Of a stretch of DNA of 64,000 bases, positions 1-12,497 are shown in pieces. Position numbers and translations under genes: made by a program. Under the pieces are notes generated by a model, which did no database searches, had not been told where the DNA came from, and saw only the letters and a list, made by a program, of their open reading frames with translations. The DNA comes from Microcyclospora pomicola (Eukaryota > Ascomycota > Dothideomycetes > Capnodiales). Numbering within the stretch: the first letter of the stretch is position 1; each line of letters begins with the position of its first letter. The DNA lies in NCBI GenBank assembly GCA_002786065.1, contig NHNY01000014.1, positions 416,348 to 480,347 on the forward strand, read 5' to 3'.

Positions 1-626
1 CCAAGGATCAACCATACCTCCAGTGGTTTTCCTGGTCGACTTCAGCATCGACATCAACATCGAAAATCACGAATCCATTGACATTGTTCTTGAATTGATC
101 AATCATCACCATTGCGTCGTGAGTGCCGATACCCACAGTCTAGACTGTTGTGTTTTGAGGCTGAGCGCGTGCTGTTTTCGTGGTTGTACAGGCCCGGGCG
201 AAAATCAGGTGCTCCATCACAAACGCTACCAAAGCGGCTGACCACTTGAACCTCACCAGTACATCTCACTCCACCTCACCTCACGTCGCCTCGATCTGAC
301 CACTCTATTGCTGGTCGCGACACAGATACCTCTCACGCTTCGACCTCACCGTCGTCATCATATCCATCCCCGCCTGTTCACACCGCCACCGCCGCCACAG
401 GTCTTTCGCCGCTGCCGCCACAGTTCCACTCCACTTTGACCCGACGGACACCCACAAACACACATCCGGCGGCTGGTCTGACTGCCTGCTTGTCTTGCAT
501 TCATCGCGCATACCACCCAAGGGCTATGCGGGCCACTCCTGCAGACACAGGCACGTGAAGCCTCACTTGAGCAACTGATCATTCGAATTCCTGGCTTCTG
601 GACGAGAAGCGTCCAGCGTTCCCGCC
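1..626. other. Upstream region of the FarA-type gene; no gene seen
   Basis: No open frame here looks coding. From about 240 to 520 the sequence is rich in C, A and T with many CACC and CTC triplets, as in fungal core promoters and 5' leaders, so it most likely holds the promoter and leader of the regulator starting at 627. No clear TATA box was found. Confidence 0.6.
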
Positions 627-3600
627 ATGAGCTCTACCGACACCGCGCCCAGCGCCAAACCGGCTCTGCCTTCGGGCATTACGGGTCCTACCAACAATGC
701 GCCCAAGGATCAGATGCCTGGCCACCCCAGCTTCCGTCGGTATGTCGTCGCCGACCTGGCCATGTTTTTGGGTGTGAAGTTGCTGACCAGGAATGTGTAT
801 GTAGACAGCGCGCATCACGCGCATGTGAGGTAAGTCACCTACTCCCAGCAATTATCTTTCGCTGGAAACCAACACTAACATTACTACAGACATGCCATGC
901 GCGAAAGGTGCGAGCTTGACCCTCGCTTGATGTGACTTTGAGTCGACACTTACCTGCCTCTTTAGGTCCGATGCGATGCCGCCAGCCTTGGTGTACCCTG
1001 CACGAATTGCGTTGCCTTCTCCATCGAATGCAAGATCCCGACCCCGAAACGGAAAAAGACGAGTACAGGAAAGAAAGAAAGCGATAGAACGGCGCCCGTG
1101 GAGGGATCGGAAGAGACCCTTTCAGCGATACCGCCTCGTGGCAGCGATCGCGCGGACTCGCATGCAGAGACCTCACAATCGCCTGGTGTACGGAGCGATA
1201 ATTTCGCGGGTCGCGCGCCATCTGCACCACGCGACAACCCACCGGATGCTATAGGTGGACACACCACCCGTGGCATGCCAGAGACGGAGAACTCGGAGGC
1301 ATACCAGGCCATGCAGCGCGTGACCAACGGAACCTACACACAATTTATGAAGCCGAAGTTCGCTCGCGCACCCATCAAGGAGGCTGGTCGTGTGGCATAC
1401 TTGGGTGAATCTTCCAATTTATCTCTGCTGGTGCAAGACCGCCACGGAACCACTGATGTGGTGCACTATCCCTTGCCCGAGAATATTCGTGGCGCCCGTC
1501 AACGGGTCAGCGAGCTGGATAACGTGGAGATCGATATTTTACACCAACGTGGCGCCTTCCTGCTCCCACCTCGTGCGCTTTGTGACGAGTTAGTGGACGC
1601 GTACTTTCAATGGATTGCGCCAGTTGTGCCTGTCATCAATCGAAGTAAATTCATGCGACGATACCGGGATGCTAAGAACCCTCCATCTCTCCTATTGCTC
1701 CAAGCAATTCTTCTCGCAGGCTCACGAGTGTGCAAAAATCCACAACTGATGGATACGAACGGTTCGACGACGCCAGCCGCCATGACTTTCTACAAGCGAG
1801 CCAAGGCTCTGTACGACGCGAACTACGAAGATGATCGGGTCACCATCGTGCAGGCCCTGATCTTGATGGGCTGGTATTGGGAAGGTCCTGAGGGTAAGCT
1901 GAGCAGCGTCGGCGATGGAATCACCCGGGCACAGGTTGATTTGGCTGCAGACGTTACGAAAAATGTGTTTTACTGGAGTCGAGTGGCCGTCATCGTTGCT
2001 CAGGGTTCGGGCATGCACCGCAGGCGAGTGAAGTCGAACCCCAAGTTTTACCTCTAAAGCTGACCATGAAGTAGTGTTGAGGGTTCGCAGCTAAGCAAAG
2101 CCGATAAGCGCCTCTGGAAACGAATCTGGTGGACGTTGTTTACCCGTGATCGATCTGTTGCCGTCGCACTCGGCCGGCCAGTCTCGATCAGTATCGAGGA
2201 TTCCGACGTGGAGATGTGTACGGAAGACGACTTCATCGACGACGAGGTGGACCGCCCGTCAGAGTATCCACCAGATCCGGTCCATGTTCAGTTCTTCCTC
2301 AACTATGTTAAGTTGTGCGAGATCATGGGACTTGTGCTTTCTCAACAATATTCCGTTGCTTCGAAAATGCGACGCAACAACGCGATTGATTTGACGCACA
2401 GCGATATGGCACTTGCAGACTGGCTTTCCAACTGTCCGCCATCAGTGAAGTGGGACCCACAGCATCACCATTTCTGGTCAGCATTGTTGCATGCGAACTA
2501 TTAGTACGTCTTATTGCTCACCACATTTCGACCTCTGGCGCTGACCATCATCTAGTACGACCTTGTGTTTGTTGCATCGAGCTCACATGCCACCATCGGG
2601 GTCACCGCATCCTGGTCAGTTTCACGGCATCGAGGAGACCTCTTACCCCTCACGAACCATTGCATATCAAGCAGCAGCTATGATTACTTCGATCATTCAA
2701 GCGCTTCAGGACCAGGACCAGCTTCGCTGTACTCCAGCGTTCATGTGAGTGCTCCATGTCCGCAGTCTCTAGACAGGGCAATTGTGCTAATTCAGTCGAA
2801 TCGTAGTGTCTACAGCCTCTTTTCCGCGCTAATTATGCACGTCTATCAAATGCGCTCGACGAACCAGACCGTTGTCTCAGCAACACATGCACGTCTGACA
2901 ACATGTATGAATGCACTGCGAGACGTCGCCAAGGTCTGGCTCGTTGCGAAGATGGTACACACCTTGTTTGAATCCATTCTCGGCAACAAGGTGCTAGAAG
3001 AACGTCTGCAGCGGGCAGCTGGTCGACGCCACGCAACGGGAAACAGACAGAACGGCAAAGTTAGTGTGTCCAAAGATCCCGCGGCGATCCTGCCTGCGAC
3101 TGTTGAGCTGGCAGAAGCACAGAAACGGAAGTTTGACGACATGGAGATGGGTTACTCCAACGGCCCACCCGCACCTCAAATGTCGTACGAGAGGTCAAGA
3201 CCGCAGTCGCCAGAACCGCCTCCGCCTCAACAGGGTGCTAGCACCATGAATCAACAGCAGCTACCAACCATGACCGCGGGCAGCCCACCAGCGCCTCGCC
3301 ATAATAATGATGCTTTCATGGGGACGTCTCGAACGAACACCCGACCCACTACCCCATTTGCGAATTTCTCGTATCCAGGCACACCGCCGGATCTGTTCCT
3401 TCACACGAGGAATTCACCAAAGCTCTCGGAGGACGTCTGGCAGAATTACCAGCCTGAACAACTTTTCCCGCCTGAAGCCAACAGCCTCTTCCCGATGCAA
3501 AGTCCCAATCTCGTCGACCCTGCATTGCGTCCACCTTCTTCGAACCCCTTTAGCGTGCCACAGCAACAACATACGCCCACACAAATGCACCAGCAGACAC

Positions 3601-3896
3601 CACAACCAGGGCAGCAAATGCCCATGCACCCGGCGTCGCTCAACGGTCAGATGCCCTCCTACCATCAGGATCCGCAGTCGTGGACGCAAATGCAGCAAAT
3701 GACCGGCGCATCTTCCGTGTCCGCCCGCCCAGACGATCAATGGAGCACTGGCTCTTCCACCGGTCCCCTCGTCCCAGCCACGCTAAATGTTGGAGACTGG
3801 TTCGAGTTCTTCGGCATCCCCAACGGCGACCTGGCCGCCCTGAACGGCGCAGGGAATGGAAATGCTGCCGCAAGCACGGGCGGCGGGTATGGATAA
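627..3896 (+). CDS. farA: FarA/CTF1-type Zn2Cys6 regulator of fatty-acid and cutin use
   Basis: Eight exons (627-739, 805-829, 890-907, 966-1893, 1951-2027, 2091-2503, 2556-2744, 2807-3896) join in frame to 950 residues. Exons 2 and 3 are microexons of 25 and 18 bp that complete the zinc cluster: C45-x2-C48-x6-C55-x8-C64-x2-C67-x6-C74, reading RASRACE, TCHARK, VRCDAASLGVPCTNC, followed by a basic PKRKK stretch. A fungal-specific transcription factor domain follows (about residues 190-600, with the DKRLWKRIWW motif and the SALIMHVYQMRS segment). The C-terminal third is Gln/Pro-rich and disordered and ends near NVGDWFEFFGIP, as in FarA and cutinase transcription factor 1. In that family these nuclear proteins activate beta-oxidation, peroxisomal and cutinase genes in response to fatty acids. 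The zinc cluster and exon joins are seen directly; the FarA name is family recognition. Confidence 0.9.
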
Positions 3897-6679
3897 GTTT
3901 TCGCTTGTAGCCATTCTGTCAAGAATTTCCAGGCCTCTTGGCTTGCCGCACCGTACAATCTCATGTGTCATCCGCCGTCTTGCTGACCTCGTCTCACATG
4001 GTGATATGCTGCTCGTCTGGCTCATCCGTCGCTTCCTCATGTTGTTTCCACTGGTCGGTCACCAATGCCGACTGCTCCGGCATACGTTTCTACCAAGATT
4101 TCCACCTCCTGCCTTGCCATGACCAGTGTCAAGCTGATCCAGTACCTGTAACAATGTAACTCCAGCTCCGTCTCATCGGTACGTCAATCCTTCTCGTCAG
4201 TAACTATCGATGTGAGGTATAACTCTGCACGATGAGCATGTAGCGTGCAACACAGCATTCGAAGGAATAGACTCATCCATCAAACAAGTCAGGGAGGACA
4301 GGGTGATATACTAATAAACGAAAAGCGACAAGGCCAGCTCTCAGCTCAACACCGGCAGGATCCATGAGATTGTGCTACGTATAGTCACAGCGCGGAGGCA
4401 TAGTTCGTCCGTGGCGCGCACGGCAGTGACATGCTACGTACGTATGGTAAAGTGTCACTTCCACTTCCCTTTCCGGTGAACTTGCGCTTTTCGGAGTGTT
4501 GTCCGTGTCGAGGTTAATACGGGCGGAAGCCGATGCACTCACATCTCTCTCGTTACTTGCCCCTGAGCTGTATATCAACGAATGGATGGTGAGGAGAGAA
4601 GAGGAATGGATGTAAGCGGCTAGGCATTTGTCGTGCTACTTGATCATAGCACTGTGCCTGTTGGCTACGCTGTTACACGGCTTACAGTACGTCTTTCGAG
4701 AAACCTAACCTGCGGCGGATTTTACCTTGACAGATGTTCGTCGATATCTCATGTACCTGAACATAGCGAACAGTCGGCCTTTGTATCATTTGTGTACTTT
4801 CGTGTAGTGGCATCAAGGCTTTGCTATGTCAACCCCAGACTCGGCTCTCTCGAAGTGAAGCGTTGTTGAGCAAATCATCTGATGAGCCAATTGAGGGGTG
4901 AAACCATGACCAAGTGCAATGACCAGATTGCTTTGTACATGGGAGACAAGTCGAAGAGGATTGATCGCTTCGAGAGGCTTCGAAGCTGGTGACCGGCTGT
5001 TTACTGTCTGTTGCTATGGGATGCTGATAGGGCTTACGTCTGTGTGAGCATTATCTGGCTCAGATACTCCTCCCAGAGGAGTAAGTGGCACTTTCATGGC
5101 TTTGAAGTATCTTTGGCAGCTTTCTCGCAGTGGTATGTATCCAAAAAAATGCGTCAATCGAACCGCTGATCAACTGAGCGACGGTACATCGGCAACAGCT
5201 TTTTTGTGTCCATGTTTGGGTTTGCAACTTGCCGAAGCAGCAGCTATCGCTACACCATGTTCTAGACAAGTACTGGAACTCACCTCGCCCCTGCGCGCAC
5301 GCAGTAGACATTGTTTTGACAACACATCTCTTAGGCCATCTTGTAATATGGATCTGCGAGGACAACCAGATGTAACGGTATAGCCATACACTGAGTGATA
5401 TGGCCTGTAGCGGGTGTTCGAGCACTCCAAGCTACATCGACCAACCATAACTTTGTCCACTTTCGTCTCGGTCTATTGACGAGGTGATGGGCGAGCAATG
5501 CAGAGTGATCGTGCTTGCATCCGTGGTAAGACTGTGCATATTCGGGTATGTTACGAATCAGTCGTTTAAAGCCGTATTCCTTGTCTGACTCTTATGAAGA
5601 CTAGGCTTGTACTAGATGTACATGCTCGTGACCTGACCATCCGATTTCCAGACCCATCAGTCCGGTTGAAGACTCGGATATCTGCCTTTTACTTTGACAC
5701 ATGCGACGCCAAGGTGGTTGAACCTCTTGTTCCCGCAATGGGAGGTCACCTGCGTCCAGGGTCGACGATCAATAATGCCACTAGGTCGGATCACTTGATG
5801 AGTGATATTGGGACCGTCACCGTCATGCACTTGGACATGGAGATGTTACACCCACGTGACATTGATCGGCTGCGTTCATGGCCCAACACCGCGATCGGCA
5901 AGCGAGATGACCATACTGCTGCTGGTTTCCCACTTCCACACATCCGGACCAGCCAACGAGATGAGAAGATGTGCAATGCACGTACCAACCAGACAATTCT
6001 CCGCAATAGTGCTGTTATAAGTAAAACTGGTAGGAGCGCACGCTATTTCCCCGCAAACCCTAAACCTGCCGCCGCGTGTCCGCAGGCCCGGGGGACGTCA
6101 GCCAGCCCGTGCTATGCAAGCAACACGACATCAAGTCGTTGGCTGCAGATGGGATACATATGTGATGTGGGTTCATGGCATAGTAGACTAGCACTGTCGC
6201 TTGTTCTCTGGCCAGAACACTACCGCAGTCTTTGCTGTAGCTCAGAGACTTCCACTAAGATACTGACGAGACAGGGATACGGCTCGAGGAGAACAGGTAA
6301 AGACAAGGTATAGCGGCGGAGGGTACCCACCCGCTGGAGAATGCGGAGAAGACCAGAGCTTGTACGGAAGCGCTTGCGTCGACACTCATCCAGCGCTCAA
6401 TAGTCAATACGTGAGAGATCGACCTTGTCTCACACATCTGACCGATCTATGCTTGGAGCACAGGGTAGGTACCAGCCGGACGAGAGGTAAGGTACGAAAG
6501 GGACGTACGCGGAGTCCATGTCCCGCGCTCACCAACATGAGCTATTAAGTGGATTGCTCACGCACCCTCTTTCCCTTATTTCCTGGCATTTGAGGTCTCC
6601 TCATCCCTGTTCGAGATCCAGGTCCATCTGACTATTGATCCTGTCTCCCTCTAGTCTTCATAACATCACTTGCAACAAG
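3897..6679. other. 2.8-kb intergenic stretch without a supported gene
   Basis: Both strands were read and no ORF has domain-like sequence. The longest frame (5594-6313, 239 codons) has scattered composition, no motif and no convincing splice signals. The last 150 bp before 6680 are CT-rich (CCTCTTTCCC, CTGTCTCCCTCTAG) like a fungal 5' leader. A TACGTACGTA palindrome lies near 4435. Long 3' UTRs, non-coding transcripts or distal promoter elements could be here. Confidence 0.5.
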
Positions 6680-7794
6680 ATGGCGACTGGAACAGACACC
6701 TATCGAGCTGCGCAGAACAATGAGAGCCTGACGGCAGGCGGCGGCGGTCCTTACGAGAAGGATTTCGAGAATGGTAGTTGTTCAACTCTTACAACTCCAG
6801 TGTTGGCAAGGGTCGGAATCGTGCCTCTAACAGTATTCTCTCAGGCTACCATCTCGACAACAACATGGAAGCTGGCGCAGCATTGCAACGGATCAAGACA
6901 TCTGGCTCCCTGTCGATCTCGCCAGAACTCTTCGAGAAGATCTATCTCTCACCGCAAAACCGAGTTGCTGGCGAACTGCGCAAGACCTTTGCTAATCCTA
7001 CTCCACTGTAAGCTTGGACTTCTACACTGAAGCCACAAATATCTTAGGCTGACCTCCGCAGCGCGTTGGTGGGCTTCCTCTTGTCGCTGACTCCTCTGTC
7101 TTGTATCCTTATGGGCTGGCGTGGTGCTGGCGGTCAAGGCGCCTCGGACATCGGCGCCTACTTCTTCTTCGGTGGTCTGCTCATGATCCTTGGCTCAGTA
7201 GGCGAGTTCTTCATTGGCAACACCTTCCCCTTCGTGGTCTTTGGAAGCTTCGGTGCCTTCTGGTTGACCTTTGGTGCCACTCTGCAGCCACTCTATAATG
7301 CTCAGACAGCCTATACGGACCCTGCCCAATTCGAAGCAAGCTTCGGTAATGTTCTTAAGTCTGTGAGTTTCGTGGTCGTCTTGCTGACTTGAGTAGGATT
7401 CTTCCTGCTTTTCATGGGATTGCTTTGCTTCGTCTACTTGATCTGCGCTCTCCGCACAAACATCGCCTTTGTCATCATCTTCCTGACACTGGTCCCGGCC
7501 TTTGGTTGCTTGGCCGGAGCATACTGGAACGCGGCTCAGGGTAACACCGCTACCTTCAACACGCTGCTCATTGCTGCCGGAGCTCTCACCTTCGTCACGG
7601 ATGCAGCGGGATGGTGGATCTTCTTCGCCATTCTTCTGGCATCCCTCGACTTCCCATTCCAGCTTCCAGGTATGTGCATCCCAATTATAGCATTGATCGA
7701 CTCCAAGCTAATGTATGACCCAGTCGGTGACCTTTCCCACATCATCAGGGGAGCGAGCGAGAAGCGGAAGGAGAAGGAGCAGTACAGCGCTTGA
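6680..7794 (+). CDS. GPR1/FUN34/YaaH acetate transporter (Ato/Ady2 family)
   Basis: Five exons (6680-6773, 6845-7007, 7062-7345, 7397-7669, 7724-7794) give 294 residues, the usual family length. After a hydrophilic N-terminus of about 80 residues comes the family signature at N82-P83 (NPTPLALVGF), split by intron 2, then six hydrophobic segments, including SDIGAYFFFGGLLMILG, FPFVVFGSFGAFWLTFG, FFLLFMGLLCFVYLI and GWWIFFAILLASLDFPF. Family members are plasma-membrane carriers that take up acetate with protons and are induced on acetate or other non-fermentable carbon. A neighbour encoding a fatty-acid regulator is suggestive, because beta-oxidation produces acetyl units, but the 2.8-kb gap means no operon-like link can be claimed. 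All splice sites are GT-AG and phases match. The exact substrate is inferred. Confidence 0.92.
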
Positions 7795-8425
7795 GACGAA
7801 TGTTGGGCGAGAATGGCGGATATCCTAGGACACTGCCAGGTTGTCGTCGTGATCATGATTGATAACGAGCTTGCATGCCTGACGACAAAACCTTTTGATT
7901 CCCACGAGCATTACTTTGCATGAAGGTTAATGGACATTCTATCTATGTCATTGTACTGTATATCATCACTTTCGCAACTTCAATTCATGACGGACCCACC
8001 GCGCGTGTGCTGGTCAAATGATCCGTTACATGTCATTTCGACACATTCGACAGCGGTATCTTGTTGATATTCTGCTTATTGCCTCTTACGACGGAAGCTT
8101 ATCTCGTGGTTCAACGAGCTCCGGCTTCTTTCCGATGTGGACAGACCCCACTTTGGTCGATGTTCGTCAGACCCCTCCTTGTGGCTACGAAACGTCACCC
8201 GAGCAGAGTCCAGACCTCATGTTCGGATCGCCATTGAAGTGACGGATATATGGTACTTTAGGATGAAGTAGCCAGCGGAACACTGCCAGTCAAATCGCGC
8301 ATTAGAGCAGTACCTAGACAGACCCACTCCAATCCGTCTCATACTCCATGTCATTCTCTTGCTCTCGCCGCTGTCAACGTATTAATCCTCCCCCAACTCA
8401 CACCGATCGTCTCTAATAAGCCGAA
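7795..8425. other. Intergenic region, transporter 3' end to GST promoter
   Basis: No supported ORF. The 120 bp before 8426 are pyrimidine-rich (TCTCATACTCCATGTCATTCT and similar), as in a fungal leader. Nothing else stands out. Confidence 0.5.
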
Positions 8426-9174
8426 ATGACCATCACACTCTATTTCCTGCAAGCCTCACGCTCGATCCGTACTGCCTGGGTATTGGAAGAGCTAGGCCTC
8501 GATTATGAGGTGCGCTTCGCCGAGCGCGAAGGTCAGAAGGCACCGCAATGGCTGAAAGATGAAGCGGGAGGGTTGGGCAAGTTCCCCGCGCTTCGTGATG
8601 GCGAAGTCATGTTCTATGAGAGTGGCAATATCATGGAGTACGTTGGCCGCGCTTGATCGAGAACCGTTTGTGATGTGAACAACGACGAATGCACACTCGA
8701 TCCATGCTAGGCGGACCATAAGACTGATCCAATGGATGACGTAGATACTTGTGCGACACATACGACTCCCAACACCGCTTGCTTCCTCCTGTAGGCGACG
8801 CGAAGCGCTACCAAGTCCTGCAGTGGGCGCATGCCGCCGAAGCGACGTACCTGCTCCATTCCCTAGCCGTCCTGTATGCACGATGGATGCAAGAAGGCGG
8901 TGATGTGGAGGCGACGGAGAAGAAACTGGGCATCAATGTGCAGAAGGATTTGAATTATCTCGAGAGCGAGCTGGGCAAGGGCTCGGGGAAGTTCCTGTTC
9001 GGAGACTCGATCACAGCAGCGGATTTGATGATGGAGTTCAGTCTCGACTTCATTTTTGCCAGAGAACTGGGTATCAAAGGTGGCAGCTGGCCGAAGGTGA
9101 GTGCATACCTGCAGGCGTGCCATGAGGTGCCGTCGTGGGAGAAGGCGGCGAAGAAGACAGGCCATAAGTTATGA
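8426..9174 (+). CDS. Glutathione S-transferase
   Basis: Two exons (8426-8637, 8745-9174) give 213 residues. The N-terminal thioredoxin-like half reads ITLYFLQASRSIRTAWVLEELGLDYEV and keeps the cis-proline context (GKFPAL) and the glutathione-binding ESGNIMEYL element; the intron splits this last element exactly (GA|A), restoring it. The all-alpha C-terminal half carries GKFLFGDSITAADLMMEF, matching the GST N-capping box (S/T-x-x-D) and hydrophobic staple. The protein probably conjugates glutathione to electrophiles in the cytosol. The Ser in QASRS sits where fungal GSTs carry the catalytic Ser/Tyr; the subclass cannot be fixed by eye. No targeting peptide is seen. Confidence 0.92.
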
Positions 9175-9656
9175 ATGTTGGTGTTTACATGAGAACGGTC
9201 TTGGTCGTCTGTGAGTCCCGTCTCTGCATGGCTGCAAGTCCATGTCTCCTCGAGCTTCAATTTCTAGCCGGTATCGCCTTTGCGCTGGCGTTTGACCATT
9301 GTCTAAGATATGTCGTATCGTAACGATTATACATCAAGCTTGAGTAGTCACAACAAGGTGTATCGTGGCGTGCCTGGCATCTGCAAGGGTACGATGGTGC
9401 ATGATACGAGTGCATTTTCAACATGACGATAATGTTATTGATGAGTTTCGTCGCATGTTCCCACCGAGGTAGGTATACACTGCTGGGTGGAGAGCAAAGC
9501 TGATTGTGGCGGATGACTCATCCGGTAAGCGATCGATTTCTACCCGCGAGGTCCGAGCGTGGTGGCTCCGAACTTTTTCGACATCGACGGCCTCAAAATT
9601 TGGAAAGTATCGGATTGGCACCTCGACGTCCATTTCTCACTTTGCCCACCGCCACG
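9175..9656. other. Intergenic region before NOG1
   Basis: No gene seen. An in-frame open extension runs upstream of the NOG1 start (from 9504) but does not resemble Nog1, whose conserved text begins at [12 protein letters not shown], so the extension is read as leader. The segment probably holds the GST 3' UTR and NOG1 promoter. Confidence 0.5.
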
Positions 9657-11636
9657 ATGAAGACGACGTGGAAGGACATTGCGCCGGTGCCAACATCTCA
9701 AGAATTCCTCGATATCGTTCTCTCCCGCACCCAACGCCGACTTCCTACGCAGATTCGTGCTGGTTTCAAGATCCACCGTATTCGAGCTTTCTACATCCGT
9801 AAAGTCAAGTACACTTCAGAGACGTTCGGAGAGAAGTTGTCGGCGATCTTGGACGGCTTTCCGCGACTTGCAGATATTCATCCCTTCCATAAGGATTTGC
9901 TCAACACTCTGTACGATGCGGACCATTTCCGGATTGCGCTGGGTCAGCTGAACACCGCTAAAGGCCTGATTGAGACTGTGGCAAGAGATTATCTTCGTTT
10001 GTTGAAATATGGACAGAGTTTGTTCCAGTGTAAGCAGCTCAAGCGCGCGGCGCTGGGTCGCATGGCCACAATCTGCAAGAGGTTGAAGGATCCACTCACA
10101 TACCTCGAGCAAGTGAGACAACATTTGGGTCGTCTGCCAGGTATCGACCCGAACACTCGAACCCTGCTTATTTGTGGATATCCAAACGTGGGGAAGAGTT
10201 CGTTCTTGAAGAACATTTCAAGAGCAGATGTAGATGTACAGCCGTACGCCTTCACAACCAAGAGTCTGTTCGTGGGCCACTTCGACTACAAGATGCTTCG
10301 ATTTCAGGCCATTGATACTCCGGGTATTCTGGACCATCCGCTGGAAGAGATGAACACAATCGAAATGCAGTCGATCACAGCCATTGCTCATTTGCGAAGC
10401 GCAATCATGTATTTCATGGATTTGAGCGAGCAGTGTGGCTACAGTGTTCATGCACAGATTGCACTTTTCGAGAGCATCAAGCCACTCTTCGCCAACAAAC
10501 TAGTCTTCATCGTGATCAACAAGATCGACGTCATGAGAGTGGAGGATCTGGATACCGAGACATCGCAAAAGCTGCAGGCTTTGACGAACAGTGGCAATGT
10601 GGAAATACTACAATTGTCATGCACAACTACTGAAGGCTTGATGAATGTACGAAACGCTGTCTGCGATCGCCTGCTTGCCGAACGCAACGCACAGAAACTG
10701 AAGGCTGGCACGAATACATCTGGTGAAGTGACTGGACGTCTTGCAGATGTTCTCCGCAGAATCCACGTGGCTCAGCCTTTGGGTGGCGTAGTCCGAGAAG
10801 CCTACATTCCGGAAGCGGCCTTGAACAAGATCAAGTATGATAAAGATGATCCCAACAGAGCCAAACTCATGCGGGACATCGAAGAAGAGAACGGTGGTGC
10901 TGGTGTCTTCAACATCAACCTCAAGGACAACTACCTCCTTGAGAACGACGAGTGGAAATATGACCGCATTCCCGAAACTTTCGATGGCAAGAACGTATAC
11001 GATTTCATTGATCCGGATATCGAAGCCAAGCTCGCAGCATTGGAGGAGGAAGAAGCGAACTTCGAGTATGATGACGAAGAGGAAGAGCTCGCCGATGCAG
11101 AAGAGGAAGATATCCGCTACAAGGCTGAATTGATCCGGGAAAAGCGTCAGCTGATCCGGAACGAAAACAAGATGCGCAAATCACTCAAGAACCGCGCCGT
11201 CATTCCTCGCTCAAAGAAGGCGATCACCATGGAGAAGCTCAATGCTGGTCTCGAAAAGGCCGGCTACGACACCGCCACGCTCCAAGCCCGCGCTCGCTCT
11301 CTTTCACGCCAACCACGCTCTCGTGCCCGGGGTACCACCGACTCCACGCCCGCCGCCGACGCCATGGATATCGACGATGCAGCAGCCGGTACACCCAAAG
11401 AGCGCATGGCACGCAGCTTGTCTCGTCTGCGCGAGCGAACTCAATCCCGCAACCGTCGCGACGACGGTGTGACGGACGAGACCGCGCGCACCAAGGCCGA
11501 CCGCATTGCCAAGCTCGGCCAGAAGAAGATGAACCGCATGGCCCGACAGGGTGAGGCCGATCGTCACCAGTCCGCCAGCATTCCGAAATGGCTCGTCGCG
11601 GGCAAGCGTGGCATTGGCAGCACACGCAGTCGTTAA
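9657..11636 (+). CDS. NOG1: Nucleolar GTP-binding protein 1 (60S ribosome assembly)
   Basis: Intronless, 659 residues, close to the yeast Nog1 length of about 647. The conserved NOG1 N-terminal domain ([32 protein letters not shown]) is followed by an Obg/Era-type GTPase: G1 GYPNVGKSS at 174-182, G3 DTPG at 220-223 and G4 NKID at 288-291. The C-terminal region is charged, with an acidic stretch near residues 460-485 and a basic Arg/Ser-rich tail ([13 protein letters not shown]). In yeast Nog1 joins pre-60S particles in the nucleolus, inserts its C-terminal tail in the peptide exit tunnel and is essential. The start was chosen because conservation begins at this Met, although the frame is open back to 9504. 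Confidence 0.97.
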   Translation: MKTTWKDIAPVPTSQEFLDIVLSRTQRRLPTQIRAGFKIHRIRAFYIRKVKYTSETFGEKLSAILDGFPRLADIHPFHKDLLNTLYDADHFRIALGQLNTAKGLIETVARDYLRLLKYGQSLFQCKQLKRAALGRMATICKRLKDPLTYLEQVRQHLGRLPGIDPNTRTLLICGYPNVGKSSFLKNISRADVDVQPYAFTTKSLFVGHFDYKMLRFQAIDTPGILDHPLEEMNTIEMQSITAIAHLRSAIMYFMDLSEQCGYSVHAQIALFESIKPLFANKLVFIVINKIDVMRVEDLDTETSQKLQALTNSGNVEILQLSCTTTEGLMNVRNAVCDRLLAERNAQKLKAGTNTSGEVTGRLADVLRRIHVAQPLGGVVREAYIPEAALNKIKYDKDDPNRAKLMRDIEEENGGAGVFNINLKDNYLLENDEWKYDRIPETFDGKNVYDFIDPDIEAKLAALEEEEANFEYDDEEEELADAEEEDIRYKAELIREKRQLIRNENKMRKSLKNRAVIPRSKKAITMEKLNAGLEKAGYDTATLQARARSLSRQPRSRARGTTDSTPAADAMDIDDAAAGTPKERMARSLSRLRERTQSRNRRDDGVTDETARTKADRIAKLGQKKMNRMARQGEADRHQSASIPKWLVAGKRGIGSTRSR

Positions 11637-12497
11637 GACGCTCCATCTTCTTTGCGTTGAGGCACTGGTTGCAGGCGTTATGTCCGGGCATGCTTCATAC
11701 TTATCGTCGTCTTCTAGACTCGTGGTGTTTCTGGCGTTGGCTATGGAGATTGCGTTGAGGTGTTGATTGAACGCGGCAGGGAGTTTTGTGCTCAGTTTAC
11801 GTAACGGCAGGCCTACAATTATGATGCTGGCCGAGGATGGAAGGAAAGTCAGTGCATGTGAGTGACCCGTGAGCTCGCGTGACTACAAAAATCTCGTAGC
11901 AGGCAACTCGCGGCGCATCAGACAGGAACTATTAGGTTGGGCCAGCATTCTTAGACGCAAGAAGACATCCACGATCTGCCATGGCGCAAATCAAGCAAAT
12001 GAAACGAATCACGATCCAACCCATGTCACTTTCCGTATGTAGCACGACAATGTCCTCGATGATCAAGCTGCTTCGTTTGTACTCATCGATCATGTTTCCT
12101 GTCATCGAACGTTCGACTTGAAGGACGTATTTTCAGCTACCTGAGATAGCTAGACTGAGCTACAGACCTATCCGATCGTGTTAAAAAGCTTTTGATCACC
12201 TCATGTGGTCTGCACGAAGCAAGAAATCCACTGGCTTCATCTTTCCTGCTGGGGCTATGCATGAACGCTATAAAGTGTGCTCGTCGTCATCGTCATCGTC
12301 ATCATCATTGTGCGAGTTTCCTCGTCAAGTTTGTAGAAACAGAAAGAAGAGCACGTCTTTTGAAGGGCTCGCGGAGTGGGAGACAGATCGAGGGGTATGA
12401 GCTGGCGGCATCGTGCCGAGCGCGCGTTCTGATGTGTCTGTTGCCATTCAGGATATCGAGTTTCTCGACTTCCAGGCTTCTACCACCTGGATATGAA
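11637..12497. other. Convergent intergenic region (NOG1 / DDI1 3' ends)
   Basis: No coding sequence recognised. The region separates two genes that point toward each other and should contain both 3' UTRs. A GTC/ATC microsatellite lies at 12281-12309. Confidence 0.5.
12281..12309. repeat. Short CGTCAT/CATCAT microsatellite
   Basis: About 29 bp made of TCG and TCA triplets (CGTCATCGTCATCGTCATC). It lies outside any supported gene. Confidence 0.8.

Noticed and set aside
5594-6313. 239-codon open frame on the plus strand between the FarA-type gene and the acetate transporter
   Set aside because: Mixed composition with many Arg, Cys and Thr, no motif, no membrane or signal segment and no splice partner; likely chance.
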